NCBI GenBank assembly: GCA_945910005.1
Contig: OX246743.1
Coordinates: forward strand, 8,431,673 to 8,495,672
Length of the DNA: 64,000 nt
DNA from: Isoperla grammatica
Taxonomy: Eukaryota; Arthropoda; Insecta; Plecoptera; Perlodidae
Direction: 5' to 3'
The translations under genes were made by a program, and so were the position numbers. How positions within the stretch are numbered: position 1 is the stretch's first letter; the number at the start of each line of letters is the position of its first letter. Positions 44,130 to 56,626 of this stretch are shown here, piece after piece. Under the pieces are notes generated by a model that searched no databases, was not told where the DNA came from, and worked only from the letters and a program-made list of their open reading frames with translations.

Positions 44130-45790
44130 CACTCGACCCAAAATGGCCGCCGCTGACGAGCTAAACCGCACGCAACCACAATAGCCTATATCTGGACGAG
44201 GGCAATATGCACAGAATGGTGTCATGTGTGTTTCAATCTAATCGGGTTATCTATTATTATCAATTATATCTGTGTTGTGAATGTTTTGACGTAACGTGTT
44301 GTCGTCTATCTATACGTTACGTTGCCGAGTGCTGCGTGCGTGTTAAACAATTAGGTTAATTGTACGACAGCGGTGTCGGTATCGCACGTAACATTTCGTC
44401 AAATCTATTTTTGGTATTTTTTTTTTTTGAAAACAACTCCATGACGTAATGATGTTTGGGTAGATGATAATTGAAAACATTGATTTGTTTTGAAAACAAC
44501 TCCGTGACGTAATGATGTTTGGGTATAGATGATAATTGAAAACATTGATTTGTTGTTTAAAAAAAAGTGTGTTCAACCAAACAACTGAATTTTTTAAATT
44601 GTTCGTATGATTTTATGACGTCATTTAAGAACCAAATTTTAGGATGATGAATAATTATTATAGGCTTATTTTTCCTTTCACTCGATCTTTAGGAGTGTTT
44701 GAAACAAATACCTGGGAAAGCGTACAGATGTCGTGTTTATTCGTATTTTCTAAATGACTCAATATCAACAATTTTGGATGATGTCGGGTTCGATATTATC
44801 AAAATCTGTACATAACCATAATAATCGTAACTATTTTTGTTTTCATTTTTCTCACTACTTTCTTTTTTTTCTTAATCCTTTTTATTGTGTTTGCTTCATT
44901 TCCCCCATCCCCCTCTTTTTTTGCATATTTTTTATTTGGTCTTTTCATTGCTGTCTTTCTTGTATCACAGTTGAAGTTATTGTCCTTTGTAAATCAGTTT
45001 TGTAATTGAAAGGGTTATGAATCATCCTCTCAAACAAGAGGTTTAATTTGGACACCTTAATAATAAAAAACATTTGGCAACCATGCAACGTCTAGCCTAG
45101 ATATTGATCGTATATATATGGGTGTTGTTGCATTCCTTTCCACCGCTTCATCAAGGAATAACTATCCACCAAGATGATTCATTGAAACTATTCGCTATCA
45201 ACGTAGCTCCGGCCAAGAACAATGGATCTACTTCAAAGCTGAAAGCTATTTACTATTTGCTTTTTATCGAACATCGACATCGGTGACAACGCGATTAATC
45301 CTCAAGGGACAACTAACAGTCTATAAGTTACACAAGCTATACTATTGTGTTCGCTCCGAGAGTAATCATATTATGACGACGACAAAGATAATGTATTATG
45401 CATTTCAAACACACACATAACATATCATGAATCAGCTCTGTGAAAGTCTATTCTACAGTTTGCAGACCTGTGCCACAATAACAAGAAAACGTATTTTCTT
45501 GGAATGAATCACGTGGTTCTAACAACGGGATATAGTTGAGAGAAAGACAAATCGAGATTTATTAACACAAAAGAGACACATCTATGAATTACATACTATG
45601 TGTTTATGTAATTGTAGTGTGTAATACAACAATAGCTAAAGGCTCGGAAGGGACATAAACAACTATTTATTTATTTATTTATTTATTTATTGTCGCTTTG
45701 AATACAGCCGTGCACCCCCATTTTACATTAAATCTTCATACTTAACATTCAGGTATTCAAAATAATACGTTCTTTTCTTTTTAACATGAC
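44130..45790. other. Upstream flank of UBE2W, repeats only
   Basis: Holds an imperfect duplication of about 70 bp (TTGAAAACAACTCC..GATGTTTGGGTA at 44426 and 44489), another LINE-tail-like match near 44980-45005, and (TTTA)n at 45664-45690. No exon recognised. Confidence 0.45.
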
Positions 45791-45792
45791 TA

Positions 45793-45940
45793 AGGCCCGG
45801 TATTTCAATGTCCAGTTAAAATCTACTTTTCAGTTAAATTGTTTTCACCATGACAACGGCCAATAGAAAGACACCAAACTTGGCTTACCTGACAGTTTAA
45901 TTTACTTGACCCTTTAACTGGACATTGAAATACCGGCCCT
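45793..45940. mobile_element. MITE with TA flanks, 148 bp
   Basis: Inverted ends AGGCCCGGTATTTCAATG and CATTGAAATACCGGCCCT, with TA on both sides. Arms continue through GTCCAGTTAAA. Confidence 0.78.
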
Positions 45941-45999
45941 TATACATACAACGTCACTCATTTACGTGACGGCAATTGAAGTAAGTGGAAATAAAATAA

Positions 46000-47610
46000 T
46001 CTATAGAAGGTGTATTGTTATGCATAAAAATCGAAAATAATTACGCAAATTACCATGTTTTGGTGAACTGACCCCTACTCTCAACGTCGCATACCGAAGA
46101 CTCGAGTAATTATTTTAATGTAGTCCCACTATCACTCACTATATTATTATGTACATGGAAATCGCAGTCACGATATACCGCACCGTTGAAGTTCCATGAC
46201 CCCCTGCCCCTAAAAACCACCCGGGGCAACATTTAAACTGCGATTACGAGAACCGTGCGTGGCAAGGAACCATTCACAAGTGAAAATATTGTACCTTCCG
46301 TCGCGTGTTATCAACATCATTATCTGTATACACGGACAACTCTTCACATTTTCAAATTGGTAACGCATAAAGAACGGGGTTAACACACATAAACAAAGTT
46401 TCAGTGGCGATATTATAGGATGCTACATTAGTGGTGGGGGGGGGGGGGGGGGTATAATGGTGTGGGTAAATCTAAATTGCTATCCCTGATTACCGCCAGA
46501 GATTACCGCCACGCGAAATTACAGTTTAAAAAAAAATCATAACTCAAATCATCGAAAAAGTTAAAACCGGGTTCAATTTGAGTTGGTAAGAGCTAACTAA
46601 ATACAATGTGCAAAATATTTCTATGGTAATATTGTAATTATTGTTTGTATTTCAAATTTACTTTGTAATTAAGTAAATTTAAAATAAAAATCATACTAAT
46701 TATAATATAAGACAAGTTTTCAGATATTTCAAACCCAAAAGTTGTTTTTGGTAGCGTACGGCCACCCTAGCCTGACAGGTCGAAGTGGAGGAGTCAGACG
46801 AAAGGCATTACTCACACGCAAACTCATCTTTACCAATTTCCACCCCTTTACGTCCTACTTGTCCCATTCCGCCAATCACCTCACGACGTCATATGACCTA
46901 GTTGTCGAGTACCCCCTTCATTATTTTCAATATTTGTTTACGATTCTCATGTCAATAAACCAAGAGACCAAAGTCTGTTACGAGTGTTTGACTGAGTCAT
47001 TCAACCTATAATTTTTTTTCGTTTGACGTCGGTCGTAAAGTACATGTTATACTGTAACGACACACCTGCTTTGATTGATAGCTAGACAACCAAGTGAAGG
47101 TCGTCGCAAGTCTTTATGAAAACATAACATTTATTTATTATGCGTTGATGTACGACGTTCTCCACAACTAGGTCATACGACGTCGACCATTTAGTCGCCT
47201 CTTACGACAGGCAGAGCTAGCCTGGACAAATTCTATACCCCGGACCCACTACCCAGACGGGGGCATGATGTGTTATATTACTGGCAGTGATTCAACCAGT
47301 TACCAAGGGACGTGGGTCATAGTTCCATGTTATGAAGACGCAAGGTATGATTGGTAATTCAACCAAGAGATAATGTGGCGCAATGTATGATTGGAAGGAG
47401 ACAGTACCCAAAATGTGTGACGTACGACCGGATGAGTCAACAGCGACTTCGTTTGTCTTTGTTAGTGTGACCAGTTGGTGCACTAGTATCGGTACCGGCC
47501 GTTTATGCGGCCATCGACCAATGACTGGGTAGTGGATATGGTCTCTTGATTGTTGCGAGTTGCGCTCACTATGGGCGCTTGGGTGTATCTCTATGATACC
47601 GGTGATGCTG
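46000..47610. other. Intergenic; dispersed repeat motifs and LINE 3' region
   Basis: Poly(G) near 46437-46452. Copies of the CGACAACTAGGTCATA / GTCGCCTCTTACGAC dispersed family at 46885-46915 and 47150-47240. The 3' UTR of the LINE probably begins at 47610 going down; its far end is not clear. Confidence 0.45.
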
Positions 47611-50048
47611 CTAGGTCAGTTTGATGCGTTTCCGCGGTGGTCTCGTGTCTGGTTCTCCTTGTGAGGCGATCGGGCGCCTGTACTTGTCCGACGGGTGGAC
47701 TGTTATTGCTGCAAGGTTGGCAACGATTAGATGTTTTGATGTCCCGGCTCGTTCGTAGAACCTCTTGGAGAGCTTGTGTAAATGCGGGAGGACGTTGTCC
47801 ACAACAAGCTGGTCGTTGAGTTCACGAATCGGAGTAGAGCGCGGCGCTCGGGCGATTTGGCGAAGTATTCTATTTTGTAGGCGTTGGAGCGGTAGCAGAT
47901 TGGTGTCCGCTGTCCCTGCCCAGACCGGCGCTGCATACGTGAAAGTGGGCCGAAGCGCCATCTTGTAGAGTTGTATTTTTGATCTTGTGGTCAAGGAAGT
48001 AGACCGTAGGAGGGAGCGCAGGGCTCCTACTTTGCATGATGTTTTCGCGCTGACTTTGCTGATGTGTTCTCTCCAAAGGAGTTTGCTATCTAGAGTTACC
48101 CCTAGACAGTTGCTTGTTTTTGTCCACGGGACTGTTGTTCCATGTATTTGTAATGGAGGCTCGACGCGTCCTCGTAGCGTGAATGGAGACGCAGGGTTCT
48201 TCGGCTTTCTTCTTGAGAACAGGGTGGCTGTAGTTTTGGCGGGATTGATTGCTATGCGCCACGAGGTGTACCAAGGCATGACTGTGCTTGTGTACTCGGT
48301 TAGCCGGCGCAGTGCTAATGCTGGATGCAGGCCGGTTGCCACAGCCGAGAAGTCGTCAGCAAATAATGTGGCCGTGACGTGATCTTGGTTTGATGGTACC
48401 GGTATGTCGTGAGTGAATAAGGAGAACAGGGTTGGTCCGATTACCGAACCCTGCGGCACTCCTGCATGTATCGGCTTGAGAGTGGACATGCCGTCTTGCC
48501 ACGCGACGGCGAATTCTCGATGTTGGAGGTAAGAACGGATGAAGCCTGTCAGTTCACGAGGAATGCCGAGTCTGTGCATCTTTAGCATTAGACCATCATG
48601 CCAGACCCGGTCGAAGGCCTTCGCAACGTCGAGATAGACAGCCGTGGCGTAGTGGCGCTTGTTGAATGCCGATGTTATTTTGTCGGTCATTCTAGAGAGA
48701 GCATGAACCGTGGAGTGCCCACGACGGAATCCATATTGGAAGTCGGGCAGCGCGCCTGATTGTTCGATAGCCTTGTTTAGGCGCCGGAGGAACACCCGCT
48801 CCAGTAGTTTCCCCAGGGTGCTGAGGAGGCTGATTGGGCGATAGCTCGTTGGCTGGGACGGTGGTTTTCCTGGTTTGCAAATTGCAATTACTCGGGCTAC
48901 TTTCCACGGCGCCGGGAAGTGCTGCATGTTGAGTGCTATGTTGAATAGCTTGACCAGATGTTCTGCTGCTTCGTGTGGTAGTTGTCGGACTAGTTGGACA
49001 GTTATGAGGTCGAAACCTGGAGCCTTCTTTGGCGGGAGCACGCTGATGATGTCCGCGAGTTCGAACAGTGTGCATTGTTCGATGGTTTGTTCTGCTGCCG
49101 GTTGGGGGTGGTGGTTGTTTTCACACCGGTCTAGTTCGTCGAGTAGGCTTTGCGTGTCGGCCGTTGGCGGGTTGAGGGTAAACGTGTCCGCGAAGGCGTT
49201 TGCAAGTACTTCGGCTTTGTCCTTGTTAGTGAAGACGAGGCCGGTTGTGCTTTGTAGTGGAGGCTCGGCCGGTCGTTTAGTTTGCAGGAGTTTTGTTAGC
49301 CTCCAGAAGTCCCGTGGGGCGCATGAACAGTCAGCGGCATCGTCAGCTTGCTTGGTGTTCGTGGCTTCAAGTTTTTCCAGTTTGGTTTCCCAGAGGTTGT
49401 TCCGATGTTCTTGTATTTGTTGTTTTATTGCGCGTGCCAGGTGATTGTATCGACGTCGCAGGTCCGGAGTTCGATTGCGCTGCCAGAGGCGGCGGGCTGC
49501 ATTTTTCAGTTCGACCGAGCGTTTGAGTCCGTGAGGGAGATCAAAGGTTGTTTTTCGCCGTGGTTCAACGCGTGGGATGGCAGTCTCGATTGAGGCTGTG
49601 ATGATTCTAGTGAATTCTTGCACTGCAAGATCAAGAGCTTGCGTGGATGCGATGGTTTCCTCGGGTGATGGAAGATTGTCGATGATCATCTGCTTAAAAA
49701 GTTTCCAGTCTGCTTTATGATATGCAAGGAAGGTCCTCGGTTCTTGCGGGATGACTTCTTGTGATAGTTTCAACAAGATAGGGTTGTGATCGGAAGTTAG
49801 TTCTGCTATTGTGTGTAGCGAGTATGTGAGTTCGATGTTGTAGAGGAGTGCGATGTCCAGTACATCCGCTGTCTGGTCTGCTGTAAACGGGTAGTGGGTC
49901 GGCGATGTAGGCCCTGCCACCGTGTAGTTGTTTTGTTTTGCATGAAGCTTGAGCGTCCGTCCGGCCGTCGTTATCCTCTGCGAGTTCCTGGATTGCCCCG
50001 GTCCCGGTTGGGTGTCGGGACTCGGGACCGTCGCTCGCTCGACGCTAA
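47611..50048 (-). pseudogene. 5'-truncated Jockey-type LINE ORF2 (endonuclease end plus full RT)
   Basis: The frame is open from a stop near 50049 to 47611. It begins inside the APE endonuclease domain: GRTLKLHAKQ, then PTSPTHYPF, VLDIALLY and TSDHNPILL (catalytic SDH). A complete reverse transcriptase follows with YRPISLLSTLGKLLERV, YGFRRGHSTVHAL, AVYLDVAKAFDRVWHDGL, GVPQGSVIGPTLFSLF and the catalytic FADDF at 48350-48364. It ends with the LPLQRLQNRILRQI tail and a basic C-terminus (PPRKRIKLT). The frame has no internal stop over 769+ codons, so the copy is young, but the start and the N-terminal endonuclease are missing. GC-rich. The upstream break abuts the 51-bp minisatellite region. Confidence 0.93.
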
Positions 50049-50170
50049 TTTAACCCAGTGGCCGCGTTCTGTAGGTCCGCGCGCGACCAGCATCGATTTC
50101 TGCGCTCCTGTCCCTTTCTAACAATAGTCGGATCAACAAGGTCGCCTACGCTTGGGTAATCCGCCGCACC

Positions 50171-50850
50171 GGCAAGAACAGACAGCTCAATGCCCTCCAA
50201 TGCCTCTTCTACACTATTACCAGCAAGAACAGACACCGCAATGCCCTCCAATGTCTCTTCTACACTATTACCAGCAAGAACAGACACCGCAATGCCCTCC
50301 AATGTCTCTTCTACACTATTACCAGCAAGAACAGACACCGCAATGCCCTCCAATGTCTCTTCTACACTATTACCAGCAAGAACAGACACCGCAATGCCCT
50401 CCAATGTCTCTTCTACACTATTACCAGCAAGAACAGACACCGCAATGCCCTCCAATGTCTCTTCTACACTATTACCAGCAAGAACAGGCAACTCAATGCC
50501 TTCCAATATCCCCTCTACACTGTTACCAGCAAGAACAGACACCGCAATGCCCTCCAATGTCTCTTCTACACTATTACCAGCAAGAACAGACACCGCAATG
50601 CCCTCCAATGTCTCTTCTACACTATTACCAGCAAGAACAGGCAACTCAATGCCTTCCAATATCCCCTCTACACTGTTACCAGCAAGAACAGACACCGCAA
50701 TGCCCTCCAATGTCTCTTCTACACTATTACCAGCAAGAACAGACACCGCAATGCCCTCCAATGTCTCTTCTACACTATTACCAGCAAGAAGAGACATAAC
50801 GCAATGCTCTCCAATGCCTCTCTACACTATTACCAGCAATTATAGACATA
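50171..50850. repeat. 51-bp minisatellite, ~12 units plus degenerate ends
   Basis: Unit CCAGCAAGAACAGACACC.. is 51 bp, a multiple of three, so long frames are open on both strands (e.g. LAGNSVEETLEGI repeats on the minus strand). A variant unit (GGCAACTCAATGCC) recurs at 153 bp spacing (about 50486 and 50639), a three-unit higher-order repeat. The minus frame runs to the LINE boundary without any recognisable domain. Treated as satellite, not a gene. Confidence 0.9.
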
Positions 50851-50861
50851 ACGCAATGCCC

Positions 50862-50945
50862 TCCAAGCCAGGATTCGAACCTGGAACGCAGAGACCGCGG
50901 TTTACTAGACCGACGCCTAATCGACCTCGGCCAACTGCGCCGGTC
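50862..50945 (-). mobile_element. tRNA-Thr-like SINE head
   Basis: On the minus strand TGGCCGAGGTCGATTAGG (A box), an anticodon-like loop CTAGTAA with a CGGT/ACCG stem, and GGTTCGAATCC (B box). The acceptor ends do not pair, so it is not a working tRNA. Confidence 0.75.
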
Positions 50946-50999
50946 CGGGCACTATAGAATATTATGTCAGAAATATTGTCTGACTTTCCATTTTAGACC

Positions 51000-51679
51000 T
51001 CGAAAGATTACACAGCTGTCTAGTTAAAGCGATAATCCGCCCGAAAGACTTACACGAGTATCTACCTCCTTGAAAACTCGACTAGGCTATAATTCACAGA
51101 GATATCGAATGTCACAGTGACCTACCTTACGGTAATGTTGTTTATTCCTCCACCATGAAAAAGTATTCTACTGTGCACGAATTATTCCACCACCGCTTTC
51201 GTTGTTTTTTTGTATAAATGTTAAGTTTCTTGGCTGGCAGCACCGATTGTCGCTTGTAACATGCTAAGTACTAATTAGCTTCACTAATAACCTTCGCCCT
51301 CGATTGCTTTACACAAAGCGAAATTGAGAAAAAACAACACAGAATATGCTATGCATAATGAATTGGTTTGCTTCGTCCATTCAACTATTTGGCGACGTAC
51401 TCGACAAATGGGTTATATAGTATGACGTAGGGGGTTGATTGGAGGAAAGGGGGACAAGTAGGAGAGTTAGCGCGCGAGGGTAAGTAAGTAAAAGGGGAGG
51501 CTCTCATTTCGTCGCCTCTTACGACTAACAGAGACACCGGGCAGAGAGAGGGGGTGATAAGAGATGTTGATTAATTCGATTACTTGGTGCTTAACGACGT
51601 GCTCGACAACTAGGTCATGCATGTTAAGGCTACAGTGTACGTTAATGATTTTCTCTGGTGTCGTGTTCTCTAGGTATTA

Positions 51680-51729
<50 letters not shown>

Positions 51730-51924
51730 AACAAAATTCATGTTTGTTTTGCTAAATTGTGTACATAAAACTTACATTACATAAAACTTGCAGTTCAAAG
51801 TTTTCTAATTCAATAATATGATGATATTTCGGGTAAAACGTCTCATATTTTTTCAACGGCGCTAATCGAGACGATGAGTGGGTGATTATGAAGATGAAAA
51901 AACGCCACATGACATCCGGATGCC
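51000..51924. other. Intergenic with dispersed motif copies
   Basis: The CGACGTACTCGACAA motif and GTCGCCTCTTACGAC (51511-51525) occur here, and another CGACAACTAGGTCAT at 51602. An (AT)n microsatellite lies at 51680-51726. Confidence 0.5.
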
Positions 51925-52014
51925 CACCCCAGCCAGGATTCGAGCCTGGAACGCTGGGACCGTGGTTTACTAGACCGACGCCTAATCGCCCGCGGCCAAC
52001 TGCCGGCGCTGGCT
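51925..52014 (-). mobile_element. tRNA-Thr-like SINE head, second copy
   Basis: Same layout as 50862-50945: GGCGTCGGTCTAGTAAACC and B box GGCTCGAATCC, with scattered differences. The copies confirm a repeated family. Confidence 0.75.
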
Positions 52015-52029
52015 TGGTGTGTATTCGAA

Positions 52030-53570
52030 CTGAGGATTTTACGGTACCTTCCAATTAAAATAAAAGGGGGGGATTACTGTGTATCATGCCTTATTTTTTA
52101 ACTTTTTAAAGTGGTATATTATAACCCCGACATCCTCCCATATTACACAGTTTGTCAGGGTGAGTACTGCAGCGTACTTGCGTCTGTAATTGCAAGCATG
52201 AATCCCATCAGTGAACGGGTTCCTTGCTCTCTCTGTCATCTCCTAGACGCGATGCCGTGTACAGTAGGCTAACTCGTCTCGTATACAATGAACGCGGCTG
52301 ATTAAAGTGGTATTTACACGCCCATCGAGTCGTTTTTGTGCGTGCATGATTGCTCTTTACTATCAATTAAAAGTACCCAAGAGTATTATTCCTGTTGTAC
52401 AGCGAGATTTAATGCACTGCTGTGTTCGTTGTGCGGCACGTTGCCACTGCAGCAACATGAACACGCGGTTGAGACGCATGTCTTCTTGGGTTTCCCGTTT
52501 CCACTGCAGAAACATGAACACGCAGTTGACACTCTTGTCTTCTTATCTTATACATGCACGTAATTTTCATTATCATCACGTACTGCTGTAGATTTTCGCG
52601 GCCAAGAAACGATTTTAAGTTCACAGGCAGTTTAAAAAAAACTATTAAAATTTACGTTGTTTGTTCGAATCTTGCAAACGTAATTCAATTTCAAGGTAAG
52701 ATGCATAACCTCATAGTGATTAGTGAGGTAACCAATTATTACATTTTTACCAAGTAAACAATTTTCAAGTTTTTAAAGATCATTGCACTTATATAAGACT
52801 ACGTATTCAAAATAAATTAGTAACAAACATTAATGTAATAATTGTAATGCGCACATTTACACATTATTGTTATTAACGCACTATAAATGTTAACTGGTAT
52901 TTTAATTCCAAATAAATAAATTGGTCTTTGTATGGAGAGATGTGTAGCATAATTCATTCACAAAATAGCGTTGGATAAATCGCAATGACGCCACATATGG
53001 ACCTAAATTAATTCCCTTTCAGCTGAAATGAAAACAAGTAGAACTTTGCAAAACTAACTAGAACTTTGTAAAACTTCATTATATAGGTAGAGAGACCGTT
53101 GCCCCTCTTGAAAGTTTTGTGCACACTCCACAGTGAAATCAAAACGTGGATACAGCATAACTTAGGCTATGTGCACAATTCACGACGCGGTGAAATTTCC
53201 AGATTAAACCCCTTTTAAATAGAACTGTCCTCAATAGTTTCATTTTTCCATCGCTAAAATTCAAATTTTTCCACAACCACAATCCCAGAGGATCATGTAT
53301 ATTATTATTTATCATATTATTGGAGAAACGCTTTGTGTGACGCGTTGATACGCGAGCACGTCCACGTACACGAAACGAACATTCTGCCAAAAAGTTGTCA
53401 ATGTTGCCGCCATTTTGTTTTGGGGGAAAATATATTTCGAGTAACTGTGGTGTAACTGATAACTTGATAAGGAACTTCTTCAACGATGTTGCCACAAAAC
53501 TAATGGCGTTTAATCCGCATCGAAGTTTGAGGAAGTTCCAAATCTCCTTTCGATAAATTAGTAGAATGGA
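52030..53570. other. Intergenic, no supported gene
   Basis: A ~45-bp unit (CCACTGCAG.AACATGAACACG) occurs twice at 52444 and 52500. A 33-bp segment at 52574-52606 is the exact complement of 53939-53971. A YY1-like CAAAATGGCGGC on the minus strand near 53412 opens a frame of only 32 codons. Confidence 0.4.
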
Positions 53571-53675
53571 AATAACGCTCGTCCACTTCGTTCAAATAGA
53601 AATGACATACAAGTTCAGGTTCCACAGCAACCTTGTGAATGCTGAGCGGGTCGGAGCCAATCAGCGTGGGCCTTT

Positions 53676-54242
53676 TCAAATACTGACATTTGGTTGGTCG
53701 CGTGCTCCACTCATCTATTTATTTATTTATTTATTTAATGTCTATCCTATTCAGTTATAAAAACTGATTTACAAAGGAGGACCTTAAATAAAACTAAGCT
53801 ATGCAAACAATGAATAGTAATGAAATCATAAATAACAATAACAACAAAAACAAAACAAACTACTGAACTATATAAAATATAATCAAGAACAAGAAAAAAT
53901 AATTGAGAAATGAAATAAAATCAAATGAAGTGGAAATTCTTGGCCGCGAAAATCTACAGCAGTACGTGAATATACGTGAATACGTGTTCAAATACTGACA
54001 TTTGGTTGGTCGCGTGCTCCACTCATCTATTTATTTATTTAATGTCTATCCTATTCAGTTATAAAAACTGATTTACAAAGGAGGACCTTAAATAAAACTA
54101 AGCTATGCAAACAATGAATAGTAATGAAATCATAAATAACAATAACAACAAAAACAAAACAAACTACTGAACTATATAAAATATAATCAAGAACAAGAAA
54201 AAATAATTGAGAAATGAAATAAAATCAAATGAAGTGGAAATT
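53676..54242 (-). repeat. Direct duplication of a LINE-tail sequence, ~255-265 bp x2
   Basis: 53676-53937 and 53988-54242 are nearly identical and start CAAATACTGACATTTGG; they differ mainly in the number of ATTT units. Read on the minus strand each ends TAGGATAGACATTAAATAAATA, matching the 40.2- and 56.2-kb tails. A 45-bp spacer separates them. Confidence 0.85.
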
Positions 54243-54299
54243 CAACATATTAAAAAATAAAAATAGAGTATGCAAATAAGAAAGAACATGAAGAAACAA

Positions 54300-55368
54300 A
54301 AAAAAATGTTGGAAAAAATAAATATATGTATATATATATAAAAGTGAAAAAGAAGAGCGGCAGAAAGTCGCGTTAGAAACTCCTATTCCCGCCTGTGGTA
54401 TTTGCCCAATTCAAGATGGCTTCAAATTGACACGCTTGTGGCTGCTAGGTTGCGCATCTAGCCTACTATAGCTGTTGAATATCATTGGTCGTGACTATAA
54501 TTATTGTTATGATATCGTTGAGTCATCGTACAATTAGCCCTACAATGTACCACCTATCTTCAGCAATGGCAGATAAGAGAACGGTGCCACCCTACGATAC
54601 AAACGAGCGAACATAATTTAAATTCGCGGTTCGAACCAGGGTAGGCTCTACTAATTATTACTAATTCATGCAGCGCGCCCCCGCTGAGACGGAAAGTCAA
54701 CGTTATACGAAGAGGCCCGACTTGTCGCCGAAGCCCTACAACACTATATACATGCTAGAGCCGATAGGGAATTAAAAGCCTTCTTTTTGTACCCATTAAA
54801 CTAATTACATTTAATTAGATTACAGTCGTTCTTTACATATCGAGCTAAAACCCTTCTAGACGAGGGTGTACGTGATACAGGGGTCGGCAGAAGAGGACGT
54901 GGTGAACACTTTCAGATGTGGACAACATGATGGGGTGTGAGAGCGTTGAAAGTGTCGATACAGAATCCACTCGGAACATTCTTGGCATAAGAAAGTGTCA
55001 ATCAAGACGAATTACATTTTTTATTATTTATTAATAATTAGTAGGCTAATATATGAAAATATCCAACTCACTGGTAGATATTGACAATTTCTATACATAG
55101 CGACTCTTCAGTCCACGAAAACAATCATACCAATAACTAATAGTTAGTTTTATCTAAATTTAAATAACCCCATGAGAAATAACATGCATTATGTATTCAT
55201 GTATTATAGGTACTGTATTTCTATATTGAAAGTGGAAAACAGTAACAACAAAAATAATGTTATATATATTGTTGCCTATTCATTTAGTAACTATATGTCA
55301 CATACAAATTATTAAACGAATGCACATACACTAAAGAAACAGTAATAATAGTGTGGATTAATGCTTCC

Positions 55369-55403
<35 letters not shown>

Positions 55404-56200
55404 CATGTTCGCAACACAACAAACAATATCACGAAGTCACGCCAGCATTAAGATTGTGGGATATTACACAAATGCGAGCTCCTGCCCCCCCAAGCTACCA
55501 TACAGCACCACTTGGGAATACAATTAATAAAATAAAACACAACACAATCGTTTTCCCACATTCTATAATAGACCCAAAAACGAGTGCCCGCGTGCGCTAC
55601 GATCAAAGGTAGACTCGTGTTGGTCAGACACGGAAGGGAAACGGGTTGGGGGGGGGGGGGCAACTCTGATAACCCACTTGTGTCACCACCACCAACAACA
55701 ACAAACAACACTGGACTCAATTCAGTATTCACCACCGTGCCCGTCTAGATACAAGCAGACCACGCGACGAGGGGTTGTGCGTGCGGCTGTTAAAACTAGG
55801 CCCACGCGGCGTAACCTCTATATAGGGTGGTATACGGACATGCAATGCAATCAACAAGGGAAGTTAATGAGGCCGTATAGGTTCGTAGCCTACATTATCA
55901 CGTCGTTGTACTGCTAGAGTTGTATAACGCGAATAAAGTGAATACGTTTGTGTGTGTGTGTTAAGGTTATCTCAGAACCAAACACCCCGGTAAACGGTAA
56001 TTGGTTTTTCGGGAGGCTACTCGACAGTATACATAATACCATACATCATATATGACGTCTGGAGTAGAAGGGTATCTTGTCACCGGAAACTCATGTATAG
56101 GGTGGAAGTAGAGCTGAACGAAAAGTAACCCTTAATGTAGACATGTATAATAAATAGCCTCGTTTTAATTGCCGAGTCAAATTGTTGACACACTAATTAT
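54300..56200. other. Intergenic, no supported gene
   Basis: (AT)n at 55368-55400 and poly(G) near 55650. Short frames have no family resemblance. Confidence 0.4.
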
Positions 56201-56290
56201 ATTTATTTATTTATGTAATGTCTATCCTATATCAGTTGTATCAAACTGACTTCCTAAGGAGAACAATAATAAAACTTCTGTATACAATTT
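56200..56290 (-). mobile_element. LINE 3'-end copy
   Basis: TTTATTTATTTATGTAATG, then TCTATCCTATATCAGTTG and a CTGACTTCCTAAGGAG end match the 53.7-kb repeat with about 20% difference. Confidence 0.55.
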
Positions 56291-56579
56291 TTACAAATAA
56301 ATAGTGGTAAAGATACTGAACGACGCCACGTTATAAGTTACTTGATGCCGACATAGCGCCACGATCATCTGGAACGTACTGTAGAGTGTAGAGTGTAGAA
56401 ACTCTACACCAGCGCTAATCTGACAGAGAAACGTGGGACACATAATACATGAAACCACTTGTTTTCCACTTGAACTGTCTGTATGGTAAAGTGTGCAAAT
56501 GTTACGTGTAAATAACGCGTCCTAATCGCGGGAATATGGCCGCAATGCATTATAGGCCTACACGCGCATTGTGTGCAAG

Positions 56580-56626
56580 ATGGCGCCGACCGCGATGGGG
56601 GATGATGGGCAAACGATGATAAACTT
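56580..56626 (+). CDS. Candidate first coding exon of an unidentified gene
   Basis: CAAGATGGCGCCG matches the YY1 start-site motif. The frame reads MAPTAMGDDGQTMIN then reaches a GTGAGA donor at 56627, two bases into a codon. I could not find a downstream exon in the window, so the product is unknown and this may be chance. Confidence 0.25.

Noticed and set aside
44753..45010. Membrane-protein-like frame rich in Phe/Cys
   Set aside because: T-rich low-complexity sequence ending in a LINE-tail match.
50862..50945. Functional tRNA-Thr gene
   Set aside because: The 5' and 3' acceptor ends do not pair, and a similar degenerate copy lies 1 kb away, so it is a SINE head.
50190..50957. Plus-strand 255-codon and minus-strand 250-codon proteins of 17-residue repeats
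   Set aside because: Same arithmetic effect of a 51-bp unit. Kept as a repeat, with the expression question noted as a finding.
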